Below are positions 25,014 through 33,035 of a DNA stretch of 64,000 bases, piece after piece; the first letter of the stretch is position 1; each line of letters starts with the position of its first letter. The position numbers were made by a program, and so were the translations under genes. The DNA comes from Streptomyces fumanus (lineage in GTDB: Bacteria; Actinomycetota; Actinomycetes; Streptomycetales; Streptomycetaceae), in contig NZ_BNBI01000001.1 of assembly GCF_014655295.1 (NCBI RefSeq), positions 620,001 through 684,000 of the forward strand. Reading direction: 5' to 3'. The notes below the pieces were generated by a model. That model was not told the origin of the DNA, did no database searches, and was given only the letters and a program-made list of their open reading frames with translations.

Positions 25014-25723
25014 CGGAGAACCGCACACACGAGGGCAAGGCGCCCGGGGCGCACCGCCCGGCCGGCGCCGCCCGCACCCGCCTCACCTCCCGGATCGGGG
25101 CCCGGGCCGGTTCCCTGCCGCCCTGGTCGCCGCTGGTCGCGGGCGTCCTGGTGGGCGCGCTGGCCGGCGGCGGCTACGGCCTGCTCCGCACCCCGCAGTA
25201 CACGGCCACGAGTTACGTCGTCGCCGTACCGGCCAAGGGCACCGACCCGGCGTCCGCGCTGGGCTACGCGCAGGCGTACGGCCGGGTCGCCACCCAGCTC
25301 GCGGTGCTCGGGGACGCGCAGGTGTGGGCGGGGGTGCCGTCCGCGACGCTGCGGAAGAACGTGCGCACGGCGACCTCGCCGGACGCGCCGATGGTCGCGG
25401 TCACCGCCACCGCCGCCCGCCCGGACCTGGCCGCCGACATGGCCGACGCGGTCGCCCGGGCGCTGACCCGGCACGCGGCCGCCACCAAGGGCGCCACCCG
25501 GGTCGGGCTGCGGCAGTTCGCCCGTGCCGTCGAGCCCGGCGGGCCGTCCTCCCCGCCGGCCGGGCTGACCGGGCTGGTCGGGGCGAGCGCGGGCGGTCTG
25601 CTCGGCGCGCTCGGCCTGCTGGTCCGGCCGCGCCGGGCGCCGGACGGTCCCGGCCGCCCGGCCGCCGTACCCGGCCCCTCCCCGGCGCCCGCGCCCGCCG
25701 CCGAGGTGCACGGCCAGTCATGA
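25010..25723 (+). CDS. Wzz/chain-length-determinant-like membrane protein
   Basis: The 237-residue protein has a cytoplasmic N-terminus, a TM at about 43-60, an extracytoplasmic domain (QYTATSYVVAVPAKG...) and a second TM near 185-205. The second is followed by a Pro/Ala tail. That is the two-TM layout of polysaccharide co-polymerases, with no tyrosine-kinase domain attached. It probably sets chain length for the operon's polymer. Start and stop overlap both neighbours by ATGA. Confidence 0.75.
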   Translation: MTENRTHEGKAPGAHRPAGAARTRLTSRIGARAGSLPPWSPLVAGVLVGALAGGGYGLLRTPQYTATSYVVAVPAKGTDPASALGYAQAYGRVATQLAVLGDAQVWAGVPSATLRKNVRTATSPDAPMVAVTATAARPDLAADMADAVARALTRHAAATKGATRVGLRQFARAVEPGGPSSPPAGLTGLVGASAGGLLGALGLLVRPRRAPDGPGRPAAVPGPSPAPAPAAEVHGQS

Positions 25724-26823
25724 CGTACCGCACCGAACTCCTCACCGACGAGCGGGACTTCGCCGCGCTGGGCGCCGACTGGGCGGGGCTGTACCGGCGG
25801 TGCGCGACGGCGACCCCGTTCCAGAGCCACCCCTGGCTGCACTCCTGGTGGCTGTCGTACGGCAGACCGGGCGCGCTGCGGCTGCTCGTGGTCCGCGAGG
25901 GGCCCGCGCTGGTCGCCGCCGCGCCGCTGATGCGGGTGTGGCGGCCGGTGCCGGCCCTGGTGCCGCTCGGCGGGTCGATCTCCGACTACGGGGACGTGCT
26001 GGTGGACGACGGGCACGGCGAGGCGGCGGTGGCCGCCCTCACCCGGGCGCTGGCCGCCGCCGCCCGCACCGCCCTGGTCGACCTGCGCGAGGTCCGGCCC
26101 GGCGGCGCCGCCGAACGCGTCTGGGCCCGCTGGTCCGGGCCCCGGCACCGGGTGGCCGACTCCCCGTGCCTGGAGCTGCCCGCCGTCCCGATGGCCGACC
26201 TGATCGCCCGGCTGCCCTCGGCCCGGACCCAGCAGCGGGCCCGCGCCAAGCTGCGCAGGCTGGCCGCGCTGGGCGTCAAGAGCCATGTCGTCCTGCCCGG
26301 CGAGGCGGAGGCCGCGGTCGGGCGGCTGCTCGCCCTGCACCGGTTGCAGTGGGAGGGGCGGAAGGTGACCGGCGAGCATCTGCGGCCCCGGTTCCGTGAG
26401 CATCTGGTGCGGGCGGTGGGGCCGATGGTGTGCTCCGGGGACGCGGTGGTCACCGAGTTCCGGATCGACGACGAGGTGGTGGCCGTCGATCTGACGCTGC
26501 TGTCGGCGGGGCTGGCGGGCGGCTATCTGTACGGCGCCCATCCGGTCCTGCGCGAGCGCAAGGCGGACGTGGCGGCGATGCTGCTCGACTCCTCCGCCGC
26601 GCACGCCCCGGCCCCCGGGCGCGGCACGCTGAGCCTGCTGCGCGGCGACGAGCCGTACAAGCACCACTGGCGGCCCCGCCGGGTGGTCAACCAGCGGCTG
26701 CTGCTGGCCCGGCGGCGCACCGCCCCGCTGCTGGCGGTGGCCGCCGGTGACGTCGCCGCGCGGCGGTGGGGCAAGGAGCTGCTGCGCCGCCGGGAGGAGC
26801 GGGCCGGTGGCGGCTCGACCTGA
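25720..26823 (+). CDS. FemAB/BioF2-like GNAT acyltransferase
   Basis: The 367-residue protein starts LLTDERDFAALGADWAGLY and has ATPFQSHPWLHSWW, typical of BioF2-like/CelD acetyltransferase domains. Its C-terminal half contains LLALHRLQWEGRK, GGYLYGAHPVLRERKADVAAMLLD and RGDEPYKHHW, the double-GNAT pattern. Family members attach acyl or aminoacyl groups to cell-envelope glycans. Here it could decorate an amino sugar freed by the NodB enzyme. It is the last gene of the operon and is coupled by ATGA. Confidence 0.82.
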   Translation: MTYRTELLTDERDFAALGADWAGLYRRCATATPFQSHPWLHSWWLSYGRPGALRLLVVREGPALVAAAPLMRVWRPVPALVPLGGSISDYGDVLVDDGHGEAAVAALTRALAAAARTALVDLREVRPGGAAERVWARWSGPRHRVADSPCLELPAVPMADLIARLPSARTQQRARAKLRRLAALGVKSHVVLPGEAEAAVGRLLALHRLQWEGRKVTGEHLRPRFREHLVRAVGPMVCSGDAVVTEFRIDDEVVAVDLTLLSAGLAGGYLYGAHPVLRERKADVAAMLLDSSAAHAPAPGRGTLSLLRGDEPYKHHWRPRRVVNQRLLLARRRTAPLLAVAAGDVAARRWGKELLRRREERAGGGST

Positions 26824-26848
26824 CCGGGCCGGCCGCCGCCGCGCACCG

Positions 26849-28198
26849 CTAGCGCGTGCCGGGCAGCGGGCCCAGCCGCAGGCAGAGCTTGCGGCCGTAC
26901 CACCGCTCGAACCACTCGCCGAGGTCCAGCGGCGTGCAGCCGACCGGGGCCGGAGGTGCGGTGGGCGGTGGCGTCGGCACCGGTGCCGGGCTCTGCGGGG
27001 TGCCGGGCCGGTCGGTGCGGCCGGACAGCAGGGAGCGGTAGACCCGGGCCGCCCGGGGGTTGTCGGCGCACGTCCACACGCCGTGCGGGCAGTAGTCGGT
27101 CAGCGTGTTGTAGAGCGGCCGGTGCTCGTCCATCCAGGCCAGCATGCGCCGCATGTACTCGGCGTTGTCGCCGTTGCGGAACAGCCCCCACTCCGGGTAC
27201 GAGACGGGCTTGCCGTGCTCCCGGGCGAAGTCGACGTGCGCCTGGAGTCCGTAGGGCTCGGTGACCTGTTCGTCGAAGGGCATGCCGTGCGGCTGGTCGT
27301 AGGAGTCCATGCCGATGATGTCGACCGTGTCGTCACCCGGGTAGCACTCGGTCCAGGGGACGGCGTCCCGGCCGCGGCTGGGCGCGAAGTCGAACCGGAA
27401 GCGCTGGCCGGGCACCGCGCGCATGGCGGTGACGATCCGGTTCCAGTACGCCTTCCACGCCAGCGGGTCCGGGCCGCAGCGGTGGGTGTACGTGGTGCCG
27501 TTCATCTCCCAGCCCAGCACCAGGACCGTGTCGGGCACGCCCAGGGCGACCAGCCGTTCGGCCAGGGCGCGGAAGTGGTGGTCGAACCGTCCGGCCGCGC
27601 CGGCCCGCAGCAGCTCGCGGACCTCCGGGTCGGGGACGCCCTCCTCGTTGCGCTCCAGCATCGGCACGTTGAGGACGAACAGCCGGTCGGCGCCGCCGGC
27701 CCGCCAGTCGGCCCACGCTTCGAGGAAGCCGGGGGCGCCCGCGATGTTGCTCCAGCGGTCACCGGGCAGGTAGGTGTGGCCGACGCGCAGGTCCGCACCG
27801 TCCAGCCAGCGGCTCAGCTCGGTCATCCGGGTCACGCCCCGGGGGCCGTAGTCCAGGTAGGCACCGAAGGCGGGCGCCCCGCCCGGGGGCACCTCGGGAG
27901 CGGACGGCGCGTCAGGACCGGCCGGGTCGGCCGGTGCGGAGGGGGCGGGCTCGGCGGGCGGTTCCGACGGGACGGGCTCGGCGGGCGGCGCGGACGGAAC
28001 GGGCTCGGCGGACGGGGCGGGCGGGGCGGCCTCGGCGGACGGGGCGGCGGGCGCGGGCGGTGCGGCGGGCGCGGGCGGAGCCGGGTCGGGTGGGCCGGCG
28101 GCCCGCACCGGGCCCGCGGCCAGCGCGGCCGTCACGGCGACCGCCGCCGCCACGAGCGCCGGCCGCCGCATCCGCGTACCCGGCTGGTGTGGAGACAT
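26849..28198 (-). CDS. Secreted GH26-like glycoside hydrolase
   Basis: The 449-residue protein starts at the ATG at 28198, preceded by GGGAGAGGG. The signal peptide ends near VRAAG and a Pro/Ala/Glu linker runs to about residue 105. A TIM-barrel domain follows with LVLGWEMNGTTY (Glu231, probable acid/base), IIGMDSYDQPHG and SYPEWGLF (Glu336, probable nucleophile), as in GH26 enzymes. It may cleave the polymer made by the adjacent operon or an environmental beta-mannan. The gene is convergent with the operon end (25-base gap) and divergent from the ATP-grasp gene. Confidence 0.82.
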   Translation of the reverse strand: MSPHQPGTRMRRPALVAAAVAVTAALAAGPVRAAGPPDPAPPAPAAPPAPAAPSAEAAPPAPSAEPVPSAPPAEPVPSEPPAEPAPSAPADPAGPDAPSAPEVPPGGAPAFGAYLDYGPRGVTRMTELSRWLDGADLRVGHTYLPGDRWSNIAGAPGFLEAWADWRAGGADRLFVLNVPMLERNEEGVPDPEVRELLRAGAAGRFDHHFRALAERLVALGVPDTVLVLGWEMNGTTYTHRCGPDPLAWKAYWNRIVTAMRAVPGQRFRFDFAPSRGRDAVPWTECYPGDDTVDIIGMDSYDQPHGMPFDEQVTEPYGLQAHVDFAREHGKPVSYPEWGLFRNGDNAEYMRRMLAWMDEHRPLYNTLTDYCPHGVWTCADNPRAARVYRSLLSGRTDRPGTPQSPAPVPTPPPTAPPAPVGCTPLDLGEWFERWYGRKLCLRLGPLPGTR

Positions 28199-28337
28199 GC
28201 CGACCCTCTCCCTTTCTTTCGCCATTCCTCTTTCCCGCTTTTTCTCATTTCTCCTCGCCAGTCAGTCACATGAAAAGCCATCACGCCACCGGCGCTACGG
28301 CTTCCGGGTACTCCGCCGAATCGAAGGAAGAAAATCC

Positions 28338-29630
28338 GTGTCGCCTTTCGACACCCGTGTTCCCGCCGTCGTCCTGCGCGTCGACCGCAATCCCTTCCAC
28401 CACGGCACGCTGGGCGCGGTCCGCTCCCTGGGCCGGGCCGGCGTGGAGGTGCACGTCGTCGCCGACTGCGCCGACAGCCCGGTCGGCGCCTCCCGTTACC
28501 TGCACCGGCTGCACACCCCGCCTCCGCCCGGCGCGTCCCCGGCCCAGGTCGCCGAGGCGCTGCGCCGGGTCGCCGCCGGGCTCCACGGGCCCGCCGTCCT
28601 GGTGCCGATGGACGACCTCGGCGCGATCGCGGTGGCCCGTACCCGCGCCGAGCTGACCCCCCGTTACCTGCTGCCGGAGCTGCCCGGCCCGCTGCCCGAA
28701 CGGCTGGCCGACAAGGCGGAGCTGGCCGCGGTGTGCGCCGCCCTGGACGTGCCGCACCCCGTGACGGTGCTGCCGGACAGCGCCGCCGAGGCCGTCCGCG
28801 CCGTCGGGAGACTGGGGCCGCCGGTGGTCGCGAAGTGGAGCCGGCCCTGGCTGCTGCCGGCCGGCAGCGGACTGCGCAGCACCCGGCTGGTGCACTCCGC
28901 GCGGCAGGTCCGGGAGCTGTACGCGCGCACCGGCGAGGCCGGCGGGCGACTGCTGCTGCAGGCGTTCCTGCCGCCGGGCCCGGACCGCGACTGGTTCTTC
29001 CACGGGTACGCCGACCACCGCGGCGTCCTGCGCGCGGGCGGCACCGGCGTGAAGACCCGGGCCCGGCCGCGCGGCGCCGGTCTGACCGCGGTCGGCCGCT
29101 GGGCCGCCGACCCGGGGGTGCGGGCGCCGGCCGAGCGGATCGTCGCCGAGCTGGGCTACCGCGGCGTGCTCGACCTGGACTTCCGCCGCTGCGGCAGCAC
29201 CGGGCGCTACCACCTGCTCGACTTCAACCCGCGCCCCGGCGCCCAGTTCCGGCTGTTCACCGACACCGCCGGGCTGGACGTCGTACGGGCCCTGCACCTG
29301 GATCTGACCGGCCGGGCGCTGCCGGTGGGGGCGGCCGTGCCGGGGCGGGTGTTCGTGGCGGAGAACTACGCGCCGCTGGCCGCGCTGCGCCCCGCGCCCG
29401 GCGGCCGGGAGAGGGCCTGGCACGCCCGGGACGACCGGGCGCCGGGCCGCGCGCTGTGGCGGATGTGGGGCCGGCACGCGGCCGGACGGCTGGTGCGGCG
29501 ACCGCGCCGGCCGGACGCGGCGGGCGGCGGCCCGGCGGTCCCGGGGACGGCGACCGCCCGGCTGCCGCACCAGGCCGACCCGGCGGACCCGGTCGGCCTC
29601 GGCGACGGCGAACGGGCGGGCCGGCGCTGA
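28338..29630 (+). CDS. ATP-grasp carboxylate-amine/peptide ligase-like protein
   Basis: The 430-residue protein starts at the GTG at 28338 with GGAAG seven bases upstream. It opens PAVVLRVDRNPFHHGTLGAVRSLGRAGVEVHVV, the N-terminal domain of single-gene ATP-grasp ligases. It continues with KWSRPWLLPAGSG (nucleotide-binding lysine), LLLQAFLPPGPDRDWFF and VLDLDFRRC...YHLLDFNPRPGAQF (metal-binding DFNPR). It forms an amide or ester between a carboxylate and an amine with ATP. Beside a glycan operon it may build or attach an amino-acid decoration, which is inference. A strong hairpin follows it. Confidence 0.82.
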   Translation: MSPFDTRVPAVVLRVDRNPFHHGTLGAVRSLGRAGVEVHVVADCADSPVGASRYLHRLHTPPPPGASPAQVAEALRRVAAGLHGPAVLVPMDDLGAIAVARTRAELTPRYLLPELPGPLPERLADKAELAAVCAALDVPHPVTVLPDSAAEAVRAVGRLGPPVVAKWSRPWLLPAGSGLRSTRLVHSARQVRELYARTGEAGGRLLLQAFLPPGPDRDWFFHGYADHRGVLRAGGTGVKTRARPRGAGLTAVGRWAADPGVRAPAERIVAELGYRGVLDLDFRRCGSTGRYHLLDFNPRPGAQFRLFTDTAGLDVVRALHLDLTGRALPVGAAVPGRVFVAENYAPLAALRPAPGGRERAWHARDDRAPGRALWRMWGRHAAGRLVRRPRRPDAAGGGPAVPGTATARLPHQADPADPVGLGDGERAGRR

Positions 29631-29651
29631 GCGGCGCGGGGCCGGACACGG

Positions 29652-29694
29652 CTCCGCCCCCGTCCCGGCGGTCGGTGCCGGGGCGGGGGCGGAG
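29652..29694. terminator. 18-bp hairpin between convergent genes
   Basis: CTCCGCCCCCGTCCCGGC pairs with its complement (one G-U wobble) around a 7-base loop. It lies 21 bases after the ATP-grasp stop and 19 before the chaplin stop, so it probably terminates both. Confidence 0.85.
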
Positions 29695-29713
29695 GGGGGC
29701 GACCGCGGTCGCG

Positions 29714-30520
29714 TTACCGCGTGGCGGCGGCGCGGCTGCGGCGGTACAGGAGGACACCGCCGGCGATCAGCACGGCGCTCGCGGCGCCCGCGCCGAGCAT
29801 GCCCTCGGCGCCGGTCTTCGGCAGCGACAGCTTCTCGTCGTCCTCGGCGGGCGGCGCGCTCTCCTCACCGGCGGGCTCCGGGGACTCCTCCTCGTCGGAC
29901 GGCGTGGTCTCCTCGTCCTCCTCCTCGTCGGCGGGCGGGGCCTCCTCGTCGTCCCGCGGCGGGTGGTGGCCGGCCGGCGGCGCCTTCGGGGGCGCCTCGT
30001 CGTGGCCGTAGCCGCCGTGCTCGCAGCCGTTGCCGGCCACCGGGTTGAGCGCGCCGCCCACGTCGACGCTGTTGCCGCAGGCGTTCACCGGCACGTCCAC
30101 CGGCACCTGCACGACGTTGCCGGACCCGAGGCCGGACGAGCCCTCGGCCTCGCCGTACGCGCCCGCGTCGGGACCGTCGTCCTCGCCGTAGCCGGACTTC
30201 TCGTCCGCGCCGTAGCCGGAACCGTAGCCGGAGTCGTCGTCCTCGCCGTACCCGTAGTCGTGGTCGTCGTACTCGTCGCCGCCCTGGCGGCACTTGTTGC
30301 CGAAGGACGGGTTGAGGGCGGCGGCTCCGTCGACGGTGTTGCCGCAGGCGTTGACCGGCGCGTTGACCGGGACCTGGACCACGTTGCCGGACATGAAGCC
30401 GGAGGACTTCTTGGCGATGCCGTCCGCCTGCGCGTCGGCGAGGGCGGGGCTGCCGTAGAGGGACAGGACGCTCGTCGCGGCGGCAGCCGCGGCCATTCCC
30501 CTGCTCAAGGTCTGTCGCAT
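29714..30520 (-). CDS. chpA: Long chaplin with two chaplin domains and sortase signal
   Basis: The 268-residue protein has a signal peptide to about residue 29 and chaplin domain 1 at 40-78 (SGNVVQVPVNAPVNACGN, Cys59 and Cys77). A Tyr/Gly/Asp-rich spacer leads to chaplin domain 2 at 130-168 (Cys148, Cys166). A Pro/Glu-rich wall-spanning region is followed by LPKTG at 233-237, a TM segment and an RRSR tail, so sortase anchors it to peptidoglycan. Chaplins form the amyloid hydrophobic layer of aerial hyphae. Its pairing with a short chaplin matches chpA-chpD of S. coelicolor. The symbol is from that recalled synteny. Confidence 0.92.
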   Translation of the reverse strand: MRQTLSRGMAAAAAATSVLSLYGSPALADAQADGIAKKSSGFMSGNVVQVPVNAPVNACGNTVDGAAALNPSFGNKCRQGGDEYDDHDYGYGEDDDSGYGSGYGADEKSGYGEDDGPDAGAYGEAEGSSGLGSGNVVQVPVDVPVNACGNSVDVGGALNPVAGNGCEHGGYGHDEAPPKAPPAGHHPPRDDEEAPPADEEEDEETTPSDEEESPEPAGEESAPPAEDDEKLSLPKTGAEGMLGAGAASAVLIAGGVLLYRRSRAAATR

Positions 30521-30570
30521 TTCCCTGGTTCTTCCTGCTGGTAGAGACGGGATGGCTGGTGCGGACGACG

Positions 30571-30798
30571 TCAGTCGATCTCGCACTCGTTGCCGGAGGC
30601 CGGGTTCAGAACGCCGATGACGTCGATGGTGTTGCCGCACGCGTTGACCGGGACGTCGACGGGCACCTGGACGACGTTGCCGGAGAAGGAGCCGTCGGCG
30701 TCCTTGGCCACGGCGGTGGCGCCCGCGTCGGCGACGGCCGGTGTCCCGAAGCCCAGGGCCATGGCCGCGCCCGCGACGAGAGCAGCACTCTTCCTCAT
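30571..30798 (-). CDS. chpD: Short chaplin
   Basis: The 75-residue secreted protein has a signal peptide to about residue 24 and one chaplin domain: DGSFSGNVVQVPVDVPVNACGNTID with Cys54, then NPASGNECEID with Cys72. The two Cys form the conserved disulfide of most chaplins. It self-assembles into amyloid fibrils at the air-water interface to lower surface tension during aerial growth. It lies 50 bases upstream of the long chaplin on the same strand. The symbol chpD is inferred from the adjacent long chaplin. Confidence 0.92.
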   Translation of the reverse strand: MRKSAALVAGAAMALGFGTPAVADAGATAVAKDADGSFSGNVVQVPVDVPVNACGNTIDVIGVLNPASGNECEID

Positions 30799-30934
30799 GT
30801 GGTGTCCCTTCTCTGCGGTCAGGCCCGGGTGGTGACGGCTTCAGCCGAGCGAGCGCGGTTCCGACGGCTCGCACCATGACCAGCAGTCTGCAAACGAGGA
30901 AAGGACGGCCGGGAAACTCGGGAAGGGACCGGCC

Positions 30935-30975
30935 CCGGGGAATTCACCCGATTGCCCGCCGGGTGAATTCCCCGG
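30935..30975. terminator. Perfect 16-bp inverted repeat downstream of fadD
   Basis: CCGGGGAATTCACCCG is repeated as its exact complement around a 9-base loop, 22 bases after the stop of the acyl-CoA synthetase gene. It is the likely terminator of that gene, and it also insulates the chaplin promoter. Confidence 0.82.
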
Positions 30976-30997
30976 AAAGGGGGAAGCGGGCCGGCGG

Positions 30998-32923
30998 TCA
31001 GCGGCCCTCGGCGTACAGGGCCTCGATCTCGTCGGCGTAGGCCGCCGTCGCGGCGTGCCGCTTCACTTTCAGGGAGGGGGTCAGCAGGCCGTTCTCCTCG
31101 GTGAACTCGCCGTCGATCAGACGGAAGGCGCGGATGGACTCGGCGCGGGAGACGGCCCGGTTGGCGTGGTCGACGGCCCGCTGGACGTCGGCGCGCAGTT
31201 CCTCGTCGCGGACCAGCGCGGACAGCGGGGTGCCGACGGGCCGTCCCCGTACGGCGAGCCAGTGGGCGAGCGCGTCCGGGTCGAGGGTGATCAGGGCGGC
31301 GATGTAGGGCCGGTTGTCGCCGACGACCAGGCACTGGCCGACCGGCGGGCGGCTGCGCAGCCGGTCCTCCAGGACGGCCGGGGAGACGTTCTTGCCGCCG
31401 GAGGTGACCAGGAGGTCCTTCTTGCGGCCGGTGATGGTCAGATAGCCGTCGGCGTCGAGGGAGCCGAGGTCGCCGGTGGCGAACCAGCCGTCGGTGAGGG
31501 CCCGGTCGGTGGCCGCCGGGTCGCCCCGGTAGGCGCCGAAGACGATGTCGCCCTTGATCTGCACCTCGCCGTCGTCGGCGATCCGGACGGCGGTGCCGGG
31601 GACGGGCAGGCCGACGGTGCCGGGGCGGGGGGCGAGCGGCGGGACGATGGTGGCGGCGGCGGTGGTCTCGGTGAGGCCGTAGCCCTCGTAGACCATGATC
31701 CCGGCGGCGTAGAAGAACAGGTTGAGGTCGCGGTCGAGCGGGGAGCCGCCGCTGATGGCGTAGCGGGTGCGGCCGCCGAGTTCCTTGCGGACGCGGCGGT
31801 AGACCAGCAGGTCGTACAGGGCCCAGGCGGCCCACAGGGCGGGGCCGGGGCCGGGTCCCCGGCCGAGGAACCGGTTCAGGTGGGCCGCGCCGAAGCGGAC
31901 GGCGACGCGGTGGGCGCGGTCGAAGGAGGCGCCGCGGCCGATCTTCTCGGCGGTGGCCCGCCCGGTGTCGTGGATCTTCTCGAACAGGTAGGGGACGCCG
32001 ACCAGGAAGGTCGGGCGGAACTCCTTGAGGGCCGGGCGGAGTTCGTCCGGCTTGAGGCTGGGGAAGTGGCCGAGCTGGATACGGGCGGTCAGACAGGCGA
32101 TCTGGAGGGTGCGGCCGAGGATGTGGGCGAGGGGCAGGAAGAGGAGCGTGGCGGCGGCCTGGCCGGTGACCGCCTTGAAGACCGGGTGGAGCAGCTCGAC
32201 CGTGTTGGCGGCCTCGGCGAGCAGATTGGCGTGGGTCAGGACGCAGCCCTTGGGGCGGCCGGTGGTGCCGGAGGTGTAGCAGAGGGTGGCGGCCGTGTCG
32301 GGGGTGAGGGCGGTGCGCCGCTTGGTGACCTCCTCGTCGGGGACCGGCCGGCCGAGCGCGGCGAGGTCGGCGAGGGCGCCGGCGTCGAGTTCCCGGACCC
32401 GGGGGCGTTCGGGGTGGCCGGCGGTGCCGGCCAGGACGGTGGCGGTGTGCGCGGCGGTCTCGGTGACGACGAGGCAACTGCCGGAGTCGCGGACGATCCA
32501 CTCGACCTGCTCGGCGGAGGAGGTGGGGTAGACGGGGACGGTGAGGCCGCCGGCCGCCCAGACGGCGAAGTCCAGCACGCTCCACTCGTAGCGGGTGCGG
32601 GACATCACGGCGACCCGGTCGCCGGGTTCCAGGCCGGTGGCGATCAGGCCCTTGGCCACGGCGGTCACCTCGTCGGCGAAGGCCGCCGCGGTCACCGGCC
32701 GCCAGGTGCCGCCGGTCCGGCGGCGCAGGACCACCGCGTCGGGGGCCTCGGCGGCGTTGGTGAACGGGATGTCGGCGGTGGACCCGGCGGCCGGGCGCGG
32801 GACCAGGGGCGGGACGCGGACCTCGCGGACGGTGCCGGTGGCGTCCCTGGTCAGCTCCGCCCGGGTGCGGGCGGCCAGGCCCGCGTGCCGTGCGGCCCGT
32901 TTCAGATCCTTGCGTACACCCAT
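30998..32923 (-). CDS. Long-chain acyl-CoA synthetase (AMP-forming)
   Basis: The 641-residue adenylate-forming enzyme has the AMP-binding motif CYTSGTTGRPKGCVLTHAN. It also shows YGLTETTA, DGWFATGDLGSLDADGYLTITGRKKDL and a C-terminal LTPSLKVKR lysine region. Its length and IHDTGRATAEKIGRGASFD-type insert match the FACL/FadD15 subgroup. It activates fatty acids with ATP and CoA for beta-oxidation or lipid synthesis. GGGAG lies five bases before the ATG. The upstream repeat at 32951-32983 suggests control by a TetR-type repressor encoded elsewhere. Confidence 0.92.
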   Translation of the reverse strand: MGVRKDLKRAARHAGLAARTRAELTRDATGTVREVRVPPLVPRPAAGSTADIPFTNAAEAPDAVVLRRRTGGTWRPVTAAAFADEVTAVAKGLIATGLEPGDRVAVMSRTRYEWSVLDFAVWAAGGLTVPVYPTSSAEQVEWIVRDSGSCLVVTETAAHTATVLAGTAGHPERPRVRELDAGALADLAALGRPVPDEEVTKRRTALTPDTAATLCYTSGTTGRPKGCVLTHANLLAEAANTVELLHPVFKAVTGQAAATLLFLPLAHILGRTLQIACLTARIQLGHFPSLKPDELRPALKEFRPTFLVGVPYLFEKIHDTGRATAEKIGRGASFDRAHRVAVRFGAAHLNRFLGRGPGPGPALWAAWALYDLLVYRRVRKELGGRTRYAISGGSPLDRDLNLFFYAAGIMVYEGYGLTETTAAATIVPPLAPRPGTVGLPVPGTAVRIADDGEVQIKGDIVFGAYRGDPAATDRALTDGWFATGDLGSLDADGYLTITGRKKDLLVTSGGKNVSPAVLEDRLRSRPPVGQCLVVGDNRPYIAALITLDPDALAHWLAVRGRPVGTPLSALVRDEELRADVQRAVDHANRAVSRAESIRAFRLIDGEFTEENGLLTPSLKVKRHAATAAYADEIEALYAEGR

Positions 32924-32950
32924 GGCGGCTCCCGGTGACGGCGGTCGCGT

Positions 32951-32983
32951 ACTTACTCACGAGTCAACTTACTCACGCGTAAG
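32951..32983. promoter_or_regulatory. Operator-like repeat upstream of the acyl-CoA synthetase gene
   Basis: ACTTACTCACG occurs twice with 16-base spacing, and the second copy forms the imperfect palindrome CTTACTCACGCGTAAG. It is 28 bases upstream of the start codon, in an AT-rich patch of otherwise GC-rich DNA. Such TTAC..GTAA sites fit TetR-family fatty-acid regulators. No regulator gene is adjacent. Confidence 0.6.
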
Positions 32984-33035
32984 AAAGTCAAGGGCCGGGT
33001 GGGACGGACGCCCCGCGAGTGCCTCCCCGGGCGGT

